Shown here in pieces: positions 39,874 through 49,469 of a stretch of 64,000 bases of DNA. A program made the position numbers and the translations under genes. A model generated the notes under the pieces. It searched no databases, was not told the origin of the DNA, and saw only the letters and a program-made list of their open reading frames with translations. Origin of the DNA: Paenibacillus stellifer (GTDB lineage: Bacteria > Bacillota > Bacilli > Paenibacillales > Paenibacillaceae); contig NZ_CP009286.1 in the NCBI RefSeq assembly GCF_000758685.1, forward strand, positions 588,501-652,500, in the 5' to 3' direction. Positions within the stretch are counted from its first letter, which is position 1. Every line of letters starts with the position of its first letter.

Positions 39874-40899
39874 ATGGGTTCAAGTGTGCGCTATTCCGTC
39901 ATTATCCCGATGTACAATGAGGAAGCGGTCATTCAGGAGACCTATCGCCGGATCAAGAAGGTCATGGGCACAGCGGGCGAGCCGTATGAGCTGATCTTCG
40001 TCAACGACGGCAGCGTGGACAGCTGCGCGCAGATGATCGAGGAGTACAGCTACTGGGACGAGAGCGTGAAGCTCATCGATTTCTCCCGGAACTTCGGCCA
40101 CCAGGTTGCGATTACGGCGGGCATGGATTATGCCCAGGGCGATGCGGTGATCATTATCGACGCCGACCTGCAGGACCCGCCGGAGCTGATTCTGCAGATG
40201 ATCGACGAATGGAAGAACGGATATGAGGTCGTCTATGCGAAACGCGTCAAGCGCAAGGGCGAGACCTTCTTCAAAAAATGGACGGCAAGCATGTTCTACC
40301 GCGTGCTCGCTTATTCCACCGATATTAACATTCCGGTAGATACCGGAGACTTCCGCCTGATTGACCGGAAGGTATGCGACCAGCTCAAGCGTCTGCCGGA
40401 GAAGAACCGGTTCGTCCGCGGACTTGTCAGCTGGGTGGGCTTCCGCCAGAAGGCTATCGAATACGAGCGGGACGAACGCCTGGCAGGGGAGACGAAGTAT
40501 CCGCTGAAGCGGATGATCAAGCTCTCGCTGGACGGCATCACTTCATTCTCGTACAAACCGCTGAAGCTGGCGGGTTATATCGGCGCACTGCTGTCGGCGG
40601 CAGGGTTCATCTATTTGCTCTACGTGCTGTATCTGGCCATTTTCACCGATTCGGCAGTCAAGGGCTGGGCGTCGATGATCGGCATTACGCTGACCTTCAA
40701 TGGCTTCGTTCTGCTGATGCTGGGCATTCTCGGCGAATATGTCGGCCGCATCTATGACGAATCGAAGGGCCGTCCGCTCTATATCGTCAATGAGGTGTGC
40801 CAAGGGAGAAAGCAGCAGCAGCCCGTCCGCGTGCAGCCCCAGAGCTACGAGTCCAAGAACTACGAGCCCCAGAGCTACGAGTCCAAGCAACCATCGTGA
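39874..40899 (+). CDS. YkcC-like polyprenyl-phosphate GT2 glycosyltransferase
   Basis: A 341-residue protein. The GT2 domain (SVIIPMYNEEAVIQETYRRI, FVNDGSVDSC, IIIDADLQDPPELI, VDTGDFRLIDRKV, NRFVRGLVSWVGF) is followed by two membrane helices (AGYIGALLSAAGFIYLLYVLYLAIF and IGITLTFNGFVLLMLGILGEYVGRIY). It should load a sugar onto undecaprenyl phosphate. The last 20 residues form a short repeat (PQSYESKNYEPQSYESK). AAAGGAGGAG precedes the ATG. It lies between the YkcB-like gene and galU, so the three make, load and transfer an activated sugar. Confidence 0.9.
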   Translation: MGSSVRYSVIIPMYNEEAVIQETYRRIKKVMGTAGEPYELIFVNDGSVDSCAQMIEEYSYWDESVKLIDFSRNFGHQVAITAGMDYAQGDAVIIIDADLQDPPELILQMIDEWKNGYEVVYAKRVKRKGETFFKKWTASMFYRVLAYSTDINIPVDTGDFRLIDRKVCDQLKRLPEKNRFVRGLVSWVGFRQKAIEYERDERLAGETKYPLKRMIKLSLDGITSFSYKPLKLAGYIGALLSAAGFIYLLYVLYLAIFTDSAVKGWASMIGITLTFNGFVLLMLGILGEYVGRIYDESKGRPLYIVNEVCQGRKQQQPVRVQPQSYESKNYEPQSYESKQPS

Positions 40900-40920
40900 T
40901 CCGGGAAGGAGCGAGCGAAT

Positions 40921-41832
40921 ATGAAAATCAAGAAAGCCGTTATCCCCGCAGCGGGGCTCGGCACCCGGTTTCTGCCGGCGACGAAGGCCCAGCCGAAGGA
41001 GATGCTGCCGATCGTTGACAAGCCGGCGATCCAGTATATCGTAGAGGAAGCCGTCCGGTCGGGCATCGAGAGCATTATTATCGTGACGGGGCGCAACAAG
41101 AAGTCGATTGAGGATCATTTCGATAAGTCAGTAGAGCTGGAGCAGACGCTTGAGGAGAAGGGCAAGGAGGATCTGCTGCGCGAAGTCCGGGCGATCAGCG
41201 AGTTGGCGAGCATTCATTATATCCGGCAAAAGGAACCGCTGGGACTGGGCCATGCCATTCTGTGCGCCGAGCAGTTCATTGGCGACGAACCGTTCGCCGT
41301 GCTGCTGGGCGATGACATTATGGTATCGGAGACGCCGGCCCTGCAGCAGATGATGCAGCTCTACGAACGGCGGCCTATGACGATCGTCGGTGTGCAGCAG
41401 GTGCCGAAGCAGGAGACGGGCAAATACGGCATTATCGACTCGGATGGCGGACGCGCCGGTGTGCACCAGGTCAAGGGGCTTGTCGAGAAGCCGGACCCGT
41501 CTCTGGCTCCATCGTCTTACGCGGTTATGGGCCGCTATATTCTGGAGCCTTCCATCTTCTCCGTGCTGGCGGGATTGACGCGGGGGGCGGGCGGCGAGTA
41601 TCAGCTGACCGACGCGCTGCATGAGATTTGCCGCAAGGAAGGGCTGCTGGCGCTTGATCTTCAGGGCAGACGGTACGATATCGGCGATAAATTCGGCTAT
41701 ATTCAGGCTACTCTGGAGATCGGACTTCAGCGCGAGGAGCTGCGTCCGCAGCTGCTGCCTTATCTGCGGGGACTCATGGAGCAGATCGACGGGGGCCGGG
41801 AAGAGCTTGCGGGAAGGAAGCTGTATGGATAA
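40921..41832 (+). CDS. galU: UTP-glucose-1-phosphate uridylyltransferase
   Basis: A 303-residue GalU/GtaB enzyme. The nucleotide loop is AAGLGTRFLPATKAQPKEMLP, with DKPAIQYIVEEAV, EPLGLGHAILCAEQFIGDEPFAVLLGDDI and VEKP as further blocks. It makes UDP-glucose from UTP and glucose-1-phosphate for surface glycans. GGGAAGGAG precedes the ATG. It ends the ykcB-ykcC-galU operon, and a hairpin with a T7 run follows. Confidence 0.93.
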   Translation: MKIKKAVIPAAGLGTRFLPATKAQPKEMLPIVDKPAIQYIVEEAVRSGIESIIIVTGRNKKSIEDHFDKSVELEQTLEEKGKEDLLREVRAISELASIHYIRQKEPLGLGHAILCAEQFIGDEPFAVLLGDDIMVSETPALQQMMQLYERRPMTIVGVQQVPKQETGKYGIIDSDGGRAGVHQVKGLVEKPDPSLAPSSYAVMGRYILEPSIFSVLAGLTRGAGGEYQLTDALHEICRKEGLLALDLQGRRYDIGDKFGYIQATLEIGLQREELRPQLLPYLRGLMEQIDGGREELAGRKLYG

Positions 41833-41862
41833 CAACAGGACGCCGGAACGGAAGTTCCATTA

Positions 41863-41907
41863 AAGGCGCCGGAACAGGGCATAGACCTTGATCCGGTGCT
41901 TTTTTTG
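41863..41907 (+). terminator. Terminator of the glycosyltransferase-galU operon
   Basis: AAGGCGCCGG pairs with CCGGTGCTT with a bulge, followed by TTTTTT. Confidence 0.7.
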
Positions 41908-42008
41908 CATGTATAGAATCTTTAAATTTTCGAGGCCTCATTTTATGGGGTTATTTTGAAATATTAGAGTTTATATGCTGCTCATTGATCATTAGTCTTC
42001 CATTCCCC

Positions 42009-42055
42009 GATAAACGCTCAGCGGCTAAAGGACGCCGTCAGGTGTTTATTCTTGC
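42009..42055. repeat. Dispersed hairpin-forming repeat, copy 2
   Basis: Same element as at 11179-11225: ATAAACGC..CAGCGGCTAA on the left and GGACGCCGTCAGG, then TGTTTAT on the right. The outer arms ATAAAC and GTTTAT pair perfectly. It lies between galU and the two-component genes, in the 344-base gap that otherwise holds only the galU terminator. Confidence 0.6.
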
Positions 42056-42176
42056 CGTTCCTTGCCATTCCTTGTCTGATACCGTGTTCCGGCTGCTGAA
42101 TTTTTCTCTTCCTTCTCTACATGTGATAGCGTTATTATAGGACATACGACTCTGTCCCCGGGGGGATGCTATTGCC

Positions 42177-43910
42177 ATGAAGAGATACATGCCTTTTACC
42201 TACAAGATGATGATTCCATATCTGCTGCTGGTGCTGTTCACCGACGCCGTAATCGGCTATATTTCCTATGCCATGCTGGTCGGAACGCGGACCGATATGG
42301 CCGAGACGAATATCCGGACAGGAATGAAGCAGGCCAGCAGCAATATCCGCTACCAGATGGATGAAATCCAGCGGATGTCGGATACGCTGTTCGGCAGCCT
42401 GTCCTTTCAACGGGCGCTGCAGAAGAAGGGGACGCCTTACGATATTTATCTCGTCATGCTTGACGAAATCGTGCCGCAGATCACCTCGCCGCTGAAGCTG
42501 TTCGGCAACCACATCCGGCTCATGCTGTACACCTTCAACGAGGATCTTAACATCGTGTCCGGCGACAATCTGGATGAGCAGATCAAGCGAAGCGATTATT
42601 ATATTCTGTCTTATCACGATATCGAGAACACCACCTGGTACAAGAATAACAAGGATTCGGAGCTTGACAACATCTGGATGCAGATTGACACGGACCGCAA
42701 GCTTGGAAATATTTCGCATATCCGCAGGCTCGTCTCGTACAGCGATTACAAGACGGTCATTGGCTATGTGCGGATTACGGCATCTCTGAGCGATCTGTTC
42801 GGCAACTTCGCTACATTCCCGGTCGATCAGGGCGTTACGGTGCGGCTGCGGAAGTCGGATACGAACGAGATTATTTTTCAGAGAGGGGATGGCGACGACA
42901 AACAGGTGAACGACCGGTTTCTGACCCTGCAGGAGACGATTCAAGACAGCGGCTTCTACATCGAGGCCGTCGTTCCGCCTTCCTACCTGCACAAGGACGC
43001 GGGCACAATGCAGCGGATCATCTTCGCCGTGTGCGCTATCAGCTTTCTTGTCATGGCCTGCATCGGCCTGCTGGTCGCCCGCCTGTCCGGACGCAAAATG
43101 TCGCGAATCGTTACGCTGGTCCGCTCCTTCCAGGAAGGCAACTTCCAGAAGCGCATCCGCTTCTCGGGGAATGACGAATTTCGGCAGATTGCCGACGCTT
43201 TTAATATCATGGCGAAGAACATTCAGGATTTGATCAGCAGTGTGTATGTCCAGGACATCAAACGCAAGCAGGCGGAGCTGGAGGCGCTCCAGTCGCAGAT
43301 CAACCCGCATTTTCTGTATAATACGCTGTCCACGATCAGCAGCCTGGCCAATTTGGGGGAGACGCGGAAGGTAACGGAGATGGTGCAGGGACTGTCCCGC
43401 TTCTATCGCCTGACTCTGAATCAGGGGCATGTCGAGATCGAGATGGAGCAGGAGCTTCTGCAGGTGGAGACTTATCTGGAGATCCAGAAGGTGAAGTACG
43501 CCGATGCCTTTGCGGTCTACGTCGATGTCGAGCCGGAGATTATGAAGGCTGTCGTCATCAAGGTTATTTTGCAGCCGTTCGTGGAAAATGTGTTCAAGCA
43601 CGCCTGGTTTGACGAATCCATCGCGATCCGGATATCCGGAAGACGAGTCGGCGACGAAATCGAGCTGAAGGTGATCGACAACGGAATCGGCATGCGGGAG
43701 GATACGGTCGAACGGATTCTTGCGGGCAAGAGCGAGACCGGCGGCTACGGAGTGAAGAACGTGGATGAACGCATCAAATTGAAATACGGACAAGGCTATG
43801 GCGTGACCATCGCCAGTATTTATGGAGCCGGGACCACCGTCCGCATCCGGCTTCCCTATGAAAGCGCGGAGGATGCGGCCCGGCGTGATGACGAGACTGC
43901 ATATCTTTGA
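42177..43910 (+). CDS. YesM-type sensor histidine kinase
   Basis: A 577-residue kinase: one N-terminal helix (YLLLVLFTDAVIGYISYAML), an external sensor of about 240 residues, a second helix (IIFAVCAISFLVMACIGLLV), HAMP (RIVTLVRSFQEGNFQKRI), the His_kinase domain with the phosphorylated His in QINPHFLYNTLSTISSL, and a C-terminal ATPase (NGIGM, GGYGVKNVDERIKLKYG). These are the marks of the YesM class of carbohydrate sensors. The start has GGGGGG upstream. It pairs with the AraC-type response regulator 128 bases downstream, and probably senses the sugar taken up by the following transporter. Confidence 0.9.
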   Translation: MKRYMPFTYKMMIPYLLLVLFTDAVIGYISYAMLVGTRTDMAETNIRTGMKQASSNIRYQMDEIQRMSDTLFGSLSFQRALQKKGTPYDIYLVMLDEIVPQITSPLKLFGNHIRLMLYTFNEDLNIVSGDNLDEQIKRSDYYILSYHDIENTTWYKNNKDSELDNIWMQIDTDRKLGNISHIRRLVSYSDYKTVIGYVRITASLSDLFGNFATFPVDQGVTVRLRKSDTNEIIFQRGDGDDKQVNDRFLTLQETIQDSGFYIEAVVPPSYLHKDAGTMQRIIFAVCAISFLVMACIGLLVARLSGRKMSRIVTLVRSFQEGNFQKRIRFSGNDEFRQIADAFNIMAKNIQDLISSVYVQDIKRKQAELEALQSQINPHFLYNTLSTISSLANLGETRKVTEMVQGLSRFYRLTLNQGHVEIEMEQELLQVETYLEIQKVKYADAFAVYVDVEPEIMKAVVIKVILQPFVENVFKHAWFDESIAIRISGRRVGDEIELKVIDNGIGMREDTVERILAGKSETGGYGVKNVDERIKLKYGQGYGVTIASIYGAGTTVRIRLPYESAEDAARRDDETAYL

Positions 43911-43911
43911 G

Positions 43912-43930
43912 AAAGTATTGGTTTTAATTG
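43912..43930. promoter_or_regulatory. Possible regulator site, copy 1
   Basis: AAAGTATTGGTTTTAATTG lies between the kinase and regulator genes. An almost identical 19-mer (16 of 19) is at 45731-45749 before the transporter operon. It could be a YesN-type binding site; the pairing is the only evidence. Confidence 0.45.
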
Positions 43931-44038
43931 AATCCCCCAATACCGCAAGTGATGAACCGGGTCTAAGATGGGGGAAAGGGGATATTCTGCCCTGCCCGGA
44001 CCCGCTCTGCGCGGATGGCAGGCAAGGAGGGAATAACG

Positions 44039-45610
44039 ATGAGCGTCAGTTTGCTGCTTGTGGACGACGAGGCGGTTGATCTGGAATGGATGCGCCGCCG
44101 CGTGCTGAACAGTGGTCTTGATATCGAAGTGGCCGGAGCGGCCAACAATGGCTTCAATGCGCTCAAAGTGATGGAGAGCGAGCGGATCGATCTGATTCTC
44201 TCGGACATCCGCATGCCGATCATGTCGGGCACCGATTTTGCGCGCAAGGCGAAAGCAATCAACCCCGAAGTGAAAATCGTATTTATTAGCGGGCATGAGG
44301 ATTTCCATTACGCCAAGCAGGCGATTGAGCTTAATGCCTCCGCCTATCTGCTTAAGCCCGTAGAAGACGCGGAGCTGTACGAGACGCTGGCGGATCTCTG
44401 CAAGAAGGTGGAGAAGGAACGGGAAGAGGACCGGACGTTCTCCGAAGCCTTGTCGCTCGTGAACGAGGAGCTGCTTCTCCGCTGGCTGAACGGCGATTCC
44501 GCGCACAGGGAAGTGGAGCGGGTCCGGCGTCTTCTGACCCCGATTCTGGAAGGCGGAACGGCCGCTGCGCTGATCGAGATTGACGATGTGGAATGGAAGA
44601 CGAGAGACAGCTCCGAGCGGGCAAGGAGAGCCCAGACGGGCGAGGTCATTTCCTGTATCCGGTCTTTCGCCGCCGAGCATCAGCTTGGAACCTGCATTGC
44701 CATTCCGCATGAGCGCTGTCTGCTGCTGGCTTCGGTGCAAGAGGATGATTTTCTTGCCGGACTGCAGGAGCTGGTCGTCCATGTTCAGCGGAAGACATCC
44801 TTCACCGTGACCGCTTCCGTTGGCCCTTTTGCGGATGACGAAGCGGGGCTCTGGGACTCTTACCAGAAAGCGCAGGCCGCGCTCAGCGCCAAATGGCTGC
44901 TTGGCAAGAACCGCCTTCTCCGGGAGGCTGCACCGGCAGCGCCGGCCGGGGAGACGAGCGACCGCTTCGACGAGCGGCTGGATGAGATGATCGTCGCGAT
45001 CAAGGAATACGATCTGGTCGCCATCGATGACTGCCTGCTCCGGCTCTTCGGCGGCGACGCGCCGCTGTCCAGCCGCAATGAGGCGTACGAGCTGATCATA
45101 CGCATTACGTCGAGGCTCCATGCCGAGCTTCTGACGATGAACGAGAATCTGTACGAGCTGCTGAAATGGGATACCCACCAGCCGGATCTCCTGTTCCAGT
45201 TCGAGACCGTCCATGACATTCTGTCCTGGCTGCGCCGGCGCTTCTTCGAGCTGTCCGAGCTGCTCTACGTCAAACGCCAGCGGCAGAAGCGGAAGCTGAT
45301 CGACAGCATCATTTCCTACGTGGAAGAGAACCTGGAGCAGAAGCTGACGCTGAAGGAAGTGGCGGCGCATTTTGATTTTACACCGAATTATCTGGGCTAT
45401 CTCTTCAAGGAAGAGACGGGGACGCATTTCAGCGATTTCCTGAACGAGCGTCGGCTGGCGCGGGTATGCCAGCTGCTGGCCGATCCCGGGCTCAAAATTT
45501 ATGAAGTCGCGGAACGGATGGGCTACAAGAATATCATCTATTTCAACCGGCAGTTCAAGCAGGCGATGAATATGACACCCGGCGAATACCGCAAGAAGCA
45601 TAAAATCTAG
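44039..45610 (+). CDS. YesN-type response regulator with AraC DNA-binding domain
   Basis: A 523-residue regulator. The receiver domain is at residues 4-120 (LLLVDDEAVDLEWMRRRV, phosphorylated Asp in LILSDIRMPIMSG, Lys in AYLLKPVEDAE). A long middle region of unknown fold follows. The AraC HTH pair forms the last 100 residues (LTLKEVAAHFDFTPNYLGYLFKEETG, ...YEVAERMGYKNIIYFNRQFKQAMNMTPGEYRK). AAGGAGGG precedes the ATG at 44039. It is the partner of the YesM-type kinase and should activate the transporter operon downstream. Confidence 0.92.
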   Translation: MSVSLLLVDDEAVDLEWMRRRVLNSGLDIEVAGAANNGFNALKVMESERIDLILSDIRMPIMSGTDFARKAKAINPEVKIVFISGHEDFHYAKQAIELNASAYLLKPVEDAELYETLADLCKKVEKEREEDRTFSEALSLVNEELLLRWLNGDSAHREVERVRRLLTPILEGGTAAALIEIDDVEWKTRDSSERARRAQTGEVISCIRSFAAEHQLGTCIAIPHERCLLLASVQEDDFLAGLQELVVHVQRKTSFTVTASVGPFADDEAGLWDSYQKAQAALSAKWLLGKNRLLREAAPAAPAGETSDRFDERLDEMIVAIKEYDLVAIDDCLLRLFGGDAPLSSRNEAYELIIRITSRLHAELLTMNENLYELLKWDTHQPDLLFQFETVHDILSWLRRRFFELSELLYVKRQRQKRKLIDSIISYVEENLEQKLTLKEVAAHFDFTPNYLGYLFKEETGTHFSDFLNERRLARVCQLLADPGLKIYEVAERMGYKNIIYFNRQFKQAMNMTPGEYRKKHKI

Positions 45611-45652
45611 CACCCGCTGCGCAAAGTCTTGGAAAGACGCGGAGGTAATCGC

Positions 45653-45690
45653 AAGGGACGGGCGACAGCCCGTCCTTTCTTCTTTTTTCC
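45653..45690 (+). terminator. Terminator between regulator and transporter operon
   Basis: GGACGGGC pairs perfectly with GCCCGTCC around GACA, followed by TTTCTTCTTTTTT. Confidence 0.88.
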
Positions 45691-45730
45691 AGAACCCGGC
45701 CATAAAGAAAGCGTTATCCCGATCGTGGAA

Positions 45731-45749
45731 AAAGTATTACTTTTAGTTG
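45731..45749. promoter_or_regulatory. Possible regulator site, copy 2
   Basis: AAAGTATTACTTTTAGTTG, a near copy of the site at 43912-43930, lies about 80 bases before the first transporter gene. This is the usual place for an AraC-type activator. Confidence 0.5.
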
Positions 45750-45828
45750 CTCCGCTGAATCCCGTCCCGAGGGTTAGCCCGGGTATACTTGAGTTGTTAC
45801 CGAGGAAAGGGAAAGAGGAGTGAAAAAG

Positions 45829-46746
45829 ATGAGACAAGGCTTTTGGGGCGAATTGAAAAAATACCGGACGCTGCTCCTGATGCTGACTCCGGCCGTTCTG
45901 TTCTTCATCCTGTTGGCATACATCCCCATGGCGGGGATTGTGTTGGCCTTCAAGAAATACGACTACAGCGGGGGAGTCTTTGGAAGCCCCTGGAACGGGC
46001 TGGACAACTTCCGGTTCTTCTTTGAATCGGGGGACGCCTGGAGGGTGACGCGCAATACAGCTCTTTATAATATTGCATTCATCATTGTGAACAACCTGCT
46101 GCAGATCTTCGCCGGCATTCTGTTGTTCGAAGTGGCGGGCAAATGGTTCCGCAAAATCACCCAGACGCTGATGTTCCTGCCGTACTTCATCTCCTGGGTT
46201 GTGGTTGGCGCTATCGCATACAACCTGTTCAACTTTGACGTAGGCACTGTGAATACGCTGCTCACTGCATTGGGCTTTGACAAGATCGACATTTACAACA
46301 CGCCGTCCTATTGGCCGTTCATCCTGGTTATTGTCACCGCCTGGAAGACGCTTGGCTACGGTTCGGTCATGTACCTGGCCGCCATTACGAGCATTGATAC
46401 GGAAATGTACGAGGCCGCCCAGATCGACGGCGCGAACATCTTCCAGCGTATCTTCCGCATTACGATCCCGAATCTGATGCCTACGGTCATCATCCTGGTG
46501 CTGCTGGCGATCGGCAATATTTTCAGAGGCGACTTCGGGATGTTCTACAACATGGTGGGCAACAACGGTCTGCTGTTCTCCTCTACCGACGTTATCGACA
46601 CTTATGTATTCCGCTCACTGATCACGTCCAATGATATCGGGATGTCGGCAGCCGCCGGTTTCTTCCAGTCGGTTCTCGGCTTCGTCACGATCATGCTGGC
46701 CAACTTCGCGGTACGCAAATACGATAAAGATCGCGCACTGTTCTAA
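45829..46746 (+). CDS. Sugar ABC transporter permease, LplB type
   Basis: A 305-residue permease with six helices. The family start is LMLTPAVLFFILLAYIPMAGIVLAFKKYD, and the coupling loop is the EAA motif EMYEAAQIDGANIFQRIFRITIPNLMP. It forms the channel with the next gene's product and imports an oligosaccharide. The start is ATG 45829 with GAGGAG upstream. The ATPase is not encoded here; these systems commonly share an MsmX-type ATPase. Confidence 0.92.
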   Translation: MRQGFWGELKKYRTLLLMLTPAVLFFILLAYIPMAGIVLAFKKYDYSGGVFGSPWNGLDNFRFFFESGDAWRVTRNTALYNIAFIIVNNLLQIFAGILLFEVAGKWFRKITQTLMFLPYFISWVVVGAIAYNLFNFDVGTVNTLLTALGFDKIDIYNTPSYWPFILVIVTAWKTLGYGSVMYLAAITSIDTEMYEAAQIDGANIFQRIFRITIPNLMPTVIILVLLAIGNIFRGDFGMFYNMVGNNGLLFSSTDVIDTYVFRSLITSNDIGMSAAAGFFQSVLGFVTIMLANFAVRKYDKDRALF

Positions 46747-46763
46747 TAAGGGGGGAACTTAAG

Positions 46764-47699
46764 ATGAGTACTGTTGTCTCAGATAGCAGAGCCGGATCGC
46801 AGCCTGCGGGCAAAAAGATCCGCCACAACGACCGAATCCTGTTGTCCGTAATCGGTTATGTCTCGCTGACGCTGCTTGCGCTGCTCTGTCTGCTTCCATT
46901 CTGGCTGGTCGTTTCGTCTTCGCTGACAGAAGAGACCGCCATCACATTGAACGGCTATTCGCTGATTCCGTCCACTTTCTCGCTTGAAGCTTACCGCATT
47001 CTCTTCGAATTCCCGAAGGATATGCTGAAAGCGTATGGAGTGACCATTGCGGTAACGGCGATCGGTACGCTGATAGGACTGTTCCTGACGTCCATGACGG
47101 CTTATGTGCTGACCCGGCGCGATTTCAGATGGCGGAACAAATTCTCGTTCTTCTTCTTCTTCACGACGCTGTTCAACGGGGGACTTGTCCCCTGGTATCT
47201 GATGATCGTCAACTATCTGCATCTGAAAGATACGCTGGTTGTGCTGATCCTGCCGATGCTGCTGAACGTCTTCTACATCATCGTCATGAAATCGTTCATG
47301 GGCAGCATACCGGATGCCATTACCGAATCGGCCAAAATCGACGGCGCCGGCGATTTCCGGATCTACTACTCGCTGATCCTGCCGCTGTCCAAGCCTGCTC
47401 TGGCTACAATTGGATTGTTCATCGCTCTTGCTTACTGGAATGACTGGTACAACGCGCTGCTGTTCGTCTCCAAATCGGAATTGATGCCGCTGCAGTACTA
47501 CCTGTACAAGATGCTTGGCAATATGGACGGCATGCGGAAAGCGATGATGCAGTCCGGGGCGGTAGTTACCGGCAGCCTGCCTACGGAGAGCCTCAAGATG
47601 GCGATGACCGTTGTGGCGACAGGCCCGATCCTTCTGGCGTATCCATTCATCCAGCGCTTCTTCGTACAAGGTCTCACCATCGGCGCAGTCAAAGGATGA
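46764..47699 (+). CDS. Sugar ABC transporter permease, LplC/YtcP type
   Basis: A 311-residue permease with six helices (LSVIGYVSLTLLALLCLLPFWLVVSSSL at the start) and the EAA loop DAITESAKIDGAGDFRIYYSLILPLSKPA. The conserved end LTIGAVKG is present. It starts 18 bases after the first permease with AAGGGGGG upstream. It is the second half of the channel in the galactoside import system. Confidence 0.92.
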   Translation: MSTVVSDSRAGSQPAGKKIRHNDRILLSVIGYVSLTLLALLCLLPFWLVVSSSLTEETAITLNGYSLIPSTFSLEAYRILFEFPKDMLKAYGVTIAVTAIGTLIGLFLTSMTAYVLTRRDFRWRNKFSFFFFFTTLFNGGLVPWYLMIVNYLHLKDTLVVLILPMLLNVFYIIVMKSFMGSIPDAITESAKIDGAGDFRIYYSLILPLSKPALATIGLFIALAYWNDWYNALLFVSKSELMPLQYYLYKMLGNMDGMRKAMMQSGAVVTGSLPTESLKMAMTVVATGPILLAYPFIQRFFVQGLTIGAVKG

Positions 47700-47774
47700 C
47701 CACAGGGCAACCTGGTTATCAATATAGAGTAGTCCTGATTTATACGAATGAAATCTTTAAGGGGGATTTTAGCG

Positions 47775-49352
47775 ATGCGTAAAAAGAAGACATCCTTGCT
47801 GCTGTTGTCCATGACCATGGCGATGGCAGCGGCCCTCTCCGCCTGCGGCGGAGGAAATTCGAACAGTGGCGCGGCTGCTACAGACGCGGCGGGAACCGCA
47901 CCGGCTGCTTCTGCGTCGGCAAGCAACGGGGCTGCGGATACATCCAAAGAGGTTAAGCTGAAAATGATTCTGGTCGGCGGCCAGCCGGCGGATTACAACG
48001 AAGTATTCGATAAATTGAATACGCTGCTGAAGCAGAAAATCAACGCTACCGTGGACGTCGAGTTCCTGGACTGGGCGGACTGGAACCAGAAATACCCGCT
48101 GAAATTCGCGGCCAATGAAGATTTCGATCTGGTATATACGGCGAACTGGGCTTACTATAACGACCAGGCGCTGAAAGGAGGCTTCCTGGAGCTGACCGAC
48201 GACATGCTGCAGAAATACGCGCCGCAAACGTATGCCGCCCTGGATAAAGTCGCTTGGGATCAGGCCAAGGTGAACGGCAAGCTGTTCATGGTTCCTAACA
48301 ATAATGCGGAAGTAACGGACAAAGCGGTGCTGATCCGTGAAGACCTCGTCAAGAAGTACAATTTGCAGCCGGTTAACAGTCCGGAAACGTATGCTGCTTA
48401 CCTGAAAGCGATTGCAGCTAGTGAAAAAGGCATCAACGCTTTTGGCGCCAAGCCGGCTGACGGCTGGAAGTGGCATGAGCTGGATCAGATCATGCTTGAA
48501 CAGAATAACGAATGGAATCTGGTTGACTACAACACTCCGTTGGCTTACAAGCTGGACGATGCGACAGGCAAAGTATTCAATGTATACGATACTCCCGAGT
48601 TTACGCAGCTGCTGAAATACTACAAAGACCTCGCCGACAGCAAGGCATGGTCGAAGAACATTGTCAGCAACAAGAATGATGTATGGCAGGATATGAAAGC
48701 AGGCAAGATTGCCTCCTATGCGCAGAACCTCGGTACGCTTGCCGCGAACATTGAAGAAGCGAAGCGCGACACGCCGGATGTTCAATATGCGATTGCCGAT
48801 CTGACGCCGGCCAAGAAGAAGCTTGCCGCCATCTCCACACAGAACGGTATGGCCATCCATGCAACCTCCAAGAATCCGGAGCGCGCGCTGATGCTGATCG
48901 ACCTGCTGCAGAACGACAAGGAGATCCACGACTTGACGATGTACGGCATCTCTGGCAAGCACTATGAAGCGGTAGGCGATGACAAGTACAACCCGGGTCC
49001 GAGTGCCGCCAACTACACAGGCTTCTCGAACTGGGGCTGGAACTCGCCGCTGAACCGCCAGAGCTCGACTTACCCGCAGGAAGCCAACGATATGCTGGAT
49101 ACCTGGATGAAGAGCGTGTACCACTTCCCGCTGGAAACATTCGTCTTTGACGATGCCAACGTGAAGACCGAAGTCGCCAATGTAGGCAACGTCATGCTCC
49201 GATATGCGATTCCGCTGGAATACGGTCTGATCGACGATCTGGATAAAGGCCAGAAGGATCTGGTCAGCCAGTTGAAATCGGCCGGCATCGACAAGATCCA
49301 GATCGAGCTGCAGAAGCAAATCGACACTTTCCTGGCTAACCAGTCCAAGTAA
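47775..49352 (+). CDS. Extracellular sugar-binding lipoprotein
   Basis: A 525-residue binding protein with a lipoprotein signal (lipobox LSAC, Cys24), a Gly/Ser/Ala linker to residue 55, and the large LplA-type solute-binding fold (VEFLDWADWNQKYPLKFAANEDFDLVYTANWAYY, GISGKHYEAVGDDKYNPGPS, YPQEANDML). It delivers the sugar to the two permeases. The start is ATG 47775, with AAGGGGG upstream; nine extra codons in the longer frame have no site. A strong hairpin follows the gene, so the next gene may be expressed at a lower level. Confidence 0.92.
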   Translation: MRKKKTSLLLLSMTMAMAAALSACGGGNSNSGAAATDAAGTAPAASASASNGAADTSKEVKLKMILVGGQPADYNEVFDKLNTLLKQKINATVDVEFLDWADWNQKYPLKFAANEDFDLVYTANWAYYNDQALKGGFLELTDDMLQKYAPQTYAALDKVAWDQAKVNGKLFMVPNNNAEVTDKAVLIREDLVKKYNLQPVNSPETYAAYLKAIAASEKGINAFGAKPADGWKWHELDQIMLEQNNEWNLVDYNTPLAYKLDDATGKVFNVYDTPEFTQLLKYYKDLADSKAWSKNIVSNKNDVWQDMKAGKIASYAQNLGTLAANIEEAKRDTPDVQYAIADLTPAKKKLAAISTQNGMAIHATSKNPERALMLIDLLQNDKEIHDLTMYGISGKHYEAVGDDKYNPGPSAANYTGFSNWGWNSPLNRQSSTYPQEANDMLDTWMKSVYHFPLETFVFDDANVKTEVANVGNVMLRYAIPLEYGLIDDLDKGQKDLVSQLKSAGIDKIQIELQKQIDTFLANQSK

Positions 49353-49469
49353 GAAGTAAGCGAAGGCAGACCCAAGAGAATACAGGCAGGCAAGGCCCGT
49401 AAGGTATTCATTAGACAAGGCCGTCCGGCAAGCCGCAAGGCGAAGCGGAACAAGGAAGCCTTAGGAAAC

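Noticed and set aside
42135-43940. 601-residue minus-strand frame over the sensor kinase
   Set aside because: Mirror of the kinase gene; no recognisable domain and no start signal.
43856-45703. 615-residue minus-strand frame over the response regulator
   Set aside because: Mirror frame of a certain gene with receiver and AraC domains; no independent support.
47769-49418. 549-residue minus-strand frame over the binding protein
   Set aside because: Antisense shadow; the plus-strand lipoprotein is certain.
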